Shown here: one piece after another, positions 61,111 to 64,000 of the stretch
How positions within the stretch are numbered: position 1 is the stretch's first letter
Layout of the letters: every line of letters begins with the position of its first letter
Assembly (NCBI GenBank): GCA_949282385.1
Contig: CASDOP010000001.1
Span: forward strand, 186,001-250,000
Source: an uncultured Clostridia bacterium
GTDB lineage: Bacteria; Bacillota; Clostridia; Christensenellales; Borkfalkiaceae
DNA length: 64,000 nt
Reading direction: 5' to 3'
Position numbers and translations under genes: made by a program
Notes under the pieces: model-generated
Database searches by the model: none
Seen by the model: the letters and a program-made list of their open reading frames with translations, nothing else
What the model was told of the DNA's origin: nothing

Positions 61111-62091
61111 TTACCAGTTTTCGTGTACGCTCGCTTTTATATATTTATTGTAAATCTGAGTAACTTTATCCATCTCTGCCGCGGTCAATGCGGGAATTTC
61201 AGCCGCTTTTACGTTGCCTATAACCTGTTCTGCCCTGCTTGCTCCGGGAATTACGGCACTGACCTCATCGTGCATAAGTATCCAGCGCAGAGCGTACGGC
61301 GCAAGATCCTGCGTACTGAAAAGTTTTTTAAGCTCTTCGACCGCCCGCAATCCCGTTTCGTAATCGACGCCGGAAAAAGTTTCACCCTTATCGAACGATT
61401 CGCCGTGTCTGTTGAAATTTCTGTGGTCACGCTGTCCGAATACAGTATCTTTATTGAATTTACCAGTCAGAAGACCGCTCGCTAGCGGAACGCGGGCAAG
61501 AATGCCTATATCTCTTTCTTTGGCTTCGGGCAGCAATTTTTCGAGGGGTTTTAATCTGAACATATTGAAAATTACCTCTATGGCGGATATATTGTAATCC
61601 ATAGCCTTGAGCCCCTCGCTTACTTTTTCAACGCTGACGCCGTAAGCAGCTATTTTACCCTTATTTACTATTTTGTCCAACCCCGAAAACAACTCGTCAT
61701 TGCAATACACCGACGAGGGCGGACAATGCAGAAGAACCATATCCAGTTGCTCAACGCCGAGCCGCCCGAGACTGTTATCTATGAAATGTTCGACGTTTTC
61801 GGGTGTGTAACCCTCCGCAACATGGGGATTAAGTCCTCTCCCGCACTTGGTAACGACGTAAAATGCGCCTTTGTGCTTGCTTAAAAATTTACCGATAGTC
61901 AATTCACTGTTGCTCTTATTGTAAATATCTGCAGTATCAATAAGGGTTATACCGCAATCTGCAGCAGTTTCGAGAATGCGCATAGCTTCGCTTTCGTTGA
62001 ACGGTTCGCCCCATTTTGTTCCGAGTTGCCACGTCCCAAGACCTATTTCGCTTACCATTCTGCCTGTCTTGCCAAATTTTCTCAAATTCAT
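61111..62091 (-). CDS. Aldo/keto reductase
   Basis: NADPH-dependent oxidoreductase of the AKR superfamily. Catalytic tetrad: Asp and Tyr in DTADIYNKSNSE (about 52-63), Lys in VVTKCGRG and His in VLLHCPPS; the NADP-binding segment is in the C-terminal VIPGASRAEQVIGN. The length of 326 residues fits. I start at the ATG at 62091 because the AGGAG overlaps the earlier GTG at 62100. Substrate unknown; relatives reduce sugars, ketones or methylglyoxal. Confidence 0.92.
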   Translation of the reverse strand: MNLRKFGKTGRMVSEIGLGTWQLGTKWGEPFNESEAMRILETAADCGITLIDTADIYNKSNSELTIGKFLSKHKGAFYVVTKCGRGLNPHVAEGYTPENVEHFIDNSLGRLGVEQLDMVLLHCPPSSVYCNDELFSGLDKIVNKGKIAAYGVSVEKVSEGLKAMDYNISAIEVIFNMFRLKPLEKLLPEAKERDIGILARVPLASGLLTGKFNKDTVFGQRDHRNFNRHGESFDKGETFSGVDYETGLRAVEELKKLFSTQDLAPYALRWILMHDEVSAVIPGASRAEQVIGNVKAAEIPALTAAEMDKVTQIYNKYIKASVHENW

Positions 62092-62146
62092 ACGATTCAC
62101 TCCTTTTAACGATTAAACACATTTGATTAGGATAATCTTTTACTTA

Positions 62147-62174
62147 ATTATAATAAACTCTGCATTTTTGTCAA
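62147..62174 (-). promoter_or_regulatory. Promoter of the aldo/keto reductase gene
   Basis: On the minus strand TTGACA (62169-62174), 16 bp, TATAAT (62147-62152). Confidence 0.75.
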
Positions 62175-62372
62175 GATGAAGTCAATGCGCCGATATCATG
62201 ACGAACACACGCTGACATATAGCAGATTTGTTTAACAATACTTTGCACATTATCTGCGAAAGCAAAACATCAGAAGCCCCGTTTCATGTGAAAGATTTAA
62301 CCGACTTTGCCGCACACGCAAAAATTTTTACATATAAAAACATGACACAAACAAAAGTCTTTGCCATATTTT

Positions 62373-62524
62373 TGGTGCGGATAACAGGAGTTGCGCCTTT
62401 GACGGCGCGCCCCGGTGAACAGCGGGTTTCCGCTGTTCAGTTTGCTCGACTAATTTTCTGTTGTTTTACATCCGCATGCAAACCGCTCGCTCCCGCTCGC
62501 GCCTCCACCCTCAACTCCTGTTAT
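62373..62524 (+). repeat. tRNA-3'-end-associated repeat, copy C
   Basis: Begins with a perfect 21-bp copy of the tRNA-Leu(CAG) 3' end (62373-62393), then the shared core (62394-62450: GCGCC..GGCGC hairpin and AACAGCGGGTTTCCGCTGTT). It continues to an inverted copy, CAACTCCTGTTAT at 62512-62524, of ATAACAGGAGTTG at 62381-62393. Left of it (62331-62372) is a decayed version of the hairpin that follows tRNA-Leu(UAA). The rest of 62175-62330 holds nothing I recognise. Confidence 0.75.
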
Positions 62525-62540
62525 AATCTAATTACTTCAT

Positions 62541-62578
62541 AACAAAAATAGGACAGTAAAAACTGTCCTATTTTTGTT
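62541..62578 (-). terminator. Terminator of tRNA-Leu(CAG)
   Basis: AACAAAAATAGGACAG and its complement directly after the tRNA 3' end on the minus strand. Confidence 0.88.
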
Positions 62579-62660
62579 GGTGCGGATAACAGGAGTTGAA
62601 CCTGCACGGTCGCCCACAGGAACCTGAAACCTGCGCGTCTGCCAATTCCGCCATATCCGC
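62578..62660 (-). tRNA. tRNA-Leu (anticodon CAG)
   Basis: 83 nt with encoded CCA. Acceptor GCGGATA pairs with TATCCGC; the loop TTCAGGT gives anticodon CAG, reading CUG. The anticodon stem ends in a U-U mismatch next to the loop. Most of the D-arm is identical to that of tRNA-Leu(UAA). Confidence 0.94.
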
Positions 62661-62711
62661 ATAACGAAAGAAATTATAATTTAATTTATATTCAAAGTCA
62701 AGTGAATTTGC

Positions 62712-62741
62712 GTCGGCGGCACTAAATTTTGTGCCGCCGAC
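62712..62741 (-). terminator. Stem-loop after hisIE
   Basis: GTCGGCGGCAC and its complement around an 8-nt loop. The T tract on the minus strand is poor. Confidence 0.7.
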
Positions 62742-62749
62742 AAATTTAT

Positions 62750-63397
62750 TTATTTCATCTTCTGCTGCTTGACTTTATGGTCGATAATGTGCCGCTTTGC
62801 AAGCTCGTCCATCACGTCGGAAGGTTTAATGCCCATCTGCACCATGAGAACAAGTACGTGATAACAAAGGTCGGAAATTTCAAACACCGTTTCAGCCTTA
62901 TCTCCGCCCTTGCCAGCAACGATTACTTCGGTGCATTCTTCGCCAACTTTTTTAAGAATTTTATCTATGCCCTGCTCAAAAAGGTATGTTGTGTAGGAAT
63001 TCTGCGGTTTATCGCGCATTCTTCCTTCAAGAAGTTCATAAAGTCCGTCAACAGAAAACTGCGGAACGCTGTCGTTCGCATAAACAAATTCATTGAAACA
63101 GCTGTCCGTGCCGAGATGACATGCAGGTCCGTCCTTGATAACCTCTATAGTAAGCGCATCCTTGTCGCAATCGCATTTAATCGATACGATGTGCTGAAAA
63201 TTACCGCTCGTTTCACCCTTGCGCCAAAGTTTTTGGCGGCTTCGCGAAAAGAAGCAGGTCTTACCCTCTTTAATGCTTATCTCAAGACTTTCGCGGTTCA
63301 TATAAGCGACGGTAAGCACTTTTTTTGTATAATAATCGGTAACAACAGCGGGAATAAGCCCGTTTGCATCAAATTTAAGTTCGTCTGCATTAATCAT
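62750..63397 (-). CDS. hisIE: Bifunctional phosphoribosyl-AMP cyclohydrolase / phosphoribosyl-ATP pyrophosphatase
   Basis: Second and third steps of histidine synthesis in one chain. The N-terminal HisI part (about 1-110) has the metal-binding IKCDCDKDAL and HLGTDSCF; the C-terminal HisE part (about 120-215) has the helical GEECTEVIVAGKGG and DLCYHVLVLM motifs. The length of 215 residues is typical. It overlaps hisF by 4 nt (ATGA), so both belong to the his operon entering from the right. Confidence 0.96.
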   Translation of the reverse strand: MINADELKFDANGLIPAVVTDYYTKKVLTVAYMNRESLEISIKEGKTCFFSRSRQKLWRKGETSGNFQHIVSIKCDCDKDALTIEVIKDGPACHLGTDSCFNEFVYANDSVPQFSVDGLYELLEGRMRDKPQNSYTTYLFEQGIDKILKKVGEECTEVIVAGKGGDKAETVFEISDLCYHVLVLMVQMGIKPSDVMDELAKRHIIDHKVKQQKMK

Positions 63398-64000
63398 AAT
63401 CTGACCTCAATATCGTTTTGCTTCAAATATTTTTTAAGATGTTTTATATCTAATTCGCCGAAATGGAAAACGGAAGCGCCAAGCCCCGCGTCGACGTTTA
63501 CGCTTTTGAAAAGCTCCAGAAAATGTTGCTCGCTGCCCGCTCCGCCGCTGGCAATAACGGGTATTGTTACGGCACTGCATATAGCGTCGAGCATTTCCAG
63601 ATCGAAACCACACTTGACGCCGTCGGTATCTATACTGTTGAGAACAATCTCTCCCGCTCCGTGTTTTTGACCGAATTTTGCCCAGGAAACAGCTTCTATG
63701 TCTGTCTGAATTCTTCCACCGTGGCTGAACACAACAAATTTTCCGTCTACCCTTTTAACATCCATGGAAAGGACGACGCACTGGTCGCCATACTTTTCCG
63801 CAGCAGAATAAATCAAATCGGGATTTTTAATCGCGCCGCTGTTGACGCTTACCTTATCTGCTCCGCTTTTTAATACGCGGTCGAAATCATCCAAAGTGTT
63901 TATGCCTCCGCCGACGGTAAGGGGAATAAAAACGTTTTCGGCAACTTTTTTTAAAACATCGGAAAAAAGTTTTCGCCCTTCGGCGCTTGCGGTTATATCG
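63394..64000 (-). CDS. hisF: Imidazole glycerol phosphate synthase subunit HisF (5' part outside the window)
   Basis: Cyclase subunit that makes imidazole glycerol phosphate and AICAR from PRFAR and ammonia. The visible 201 codons run from DITASAEGRKLFSDVL through VGGGINTLDDFDRVL, DKVSVNS and IDTDGVKCGFDLEML to the ASGGAG phosphate site near the end. The first ~50 residues, including the first catalytic Asp, lie beyond base 64000. The partner hisH would be expected upstream, outside the window. Confidence 0.95.
   Translation of the reverse strand, partial: DITASAEGRKLFSDVLKKVAENVFIPLTVGGGINTLDDFDRVLKSGADKVSVNSGAIKNPDLIYSAAEKYGDQCVVLSMDVKRVDGKFVVFSHGGRIQTDIEAVSWAKFGQKHGAGEIVLNSIDTDGVKCGFDLEMLDAICSAVTIPVIASGGAGSEQHFLELFKSVNVDAGLGASVFHFGELDIKHLKKYLKQNDIEVRL

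Noticed and set aside
1..64000. CRISPR array
   Set aside because: No array of regularly spaced repeats was seen; the only short tandem-like repeat is the two-copy 23-bp unit at 12467.

Overview
The window looks like chromosome from an anaerobic, low-to-mid GC member of the Bacillota (Clostridia side), probably an uncultured gut-type lineage. The evidence is the ScpA-ScpB-YtfI/YtfJ-DacB-RluB gene order, a Spo0A homologue, the GlgB-GlgC-GlgD-GlgA-GlgP glycogen operon with the clostridial GlgD subunit, NfnAB, bifunctional AdhE, a LexA repressor, many AGGAGG-type ribosome binding sites and intrinsic terminators. Most of the window is ordinary core genome with tight operons; four tRNA genes (three Leu, one Ser) are present and no CRISPR array, IS element or prophage was seen.

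Layout. 1-9.5 kb: membrane protein, D-Ala-D-Ala carboxypeptidase, lysA, M50 protease, scpAB, sporulation-type genes (DUF2953-like, ytfJ), a second carboxypeptidase, rluB and a HAD phosphatase. 9-12.2 kb: lexA, a small Cys-rich protein, hflX and a tyrosine recombinase, followed by an 0.8 kb AT-rich non-coding stretch full of repeats. 12.9-21.1 kb: glycogen operon. 21.3-26.9 kb: Sir2, aroK, tRNA-Leu, coaE, polA. 27.2-33.7 kb: the most unusual locus, a six-gene operon on the minus strand preceded by a c-di-GMP-I (GEMM) riboswitch. It encodes two secreted proteins (one with a clear TasA/camelysin-type signal peptide), two SipW-type signal peptidases, a membrane-anchored McrB-like AAA+ ATPase and a DUF2357/McrC-like partner with no visible nuclease motif. 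33.8-38.4 kb: two EAL-domain proteins (one with all catalytic residues, one degenerate) and a Spo0A whose phospho-acceptor Asp is Asn. 38.5-46.4 kb: ABC-F protein, heterodimeric ABC exporter, RlmI-like methyltransferase, M29 aminopeptidase. 46.5-48 kb: tRNA-Ser with a displaced 3'-end copy, then an AT-rich lipoprotein gene. 48-54 kb: panT-coaX-hom operon with a structured leader, NUDIX hydrolase, DUF4364 and TSCPD proteins. 54-62 kb: NfnAB, a PriA-like stand-alone domain, a kinase-like protein, AdhE, an XRE regulator, an aldo/keto reductase. 62.5-64 kb: tRNA-Leu, hisIE and the 3' part of hisF.

How it fits together. c-di-GMP appears to be a local theme: turnover (EAL proteins), sensing (riboswitch) and output (secreted fibre-like proteins and their dedicated peptidases) sit within 10 kb, next to a Spo0A that cannot be phosphorylated in the usual way. 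Three further patterns cut across genes: a small repeat that always carries a displaced tRNA 3' end and sits beside three of the four tRNA genes; an 18-bp motif found five times, always on the same strand; and several promoters whose -10 box lies only 6-7 nt before the start codon, predicting leaderless mRNAs.
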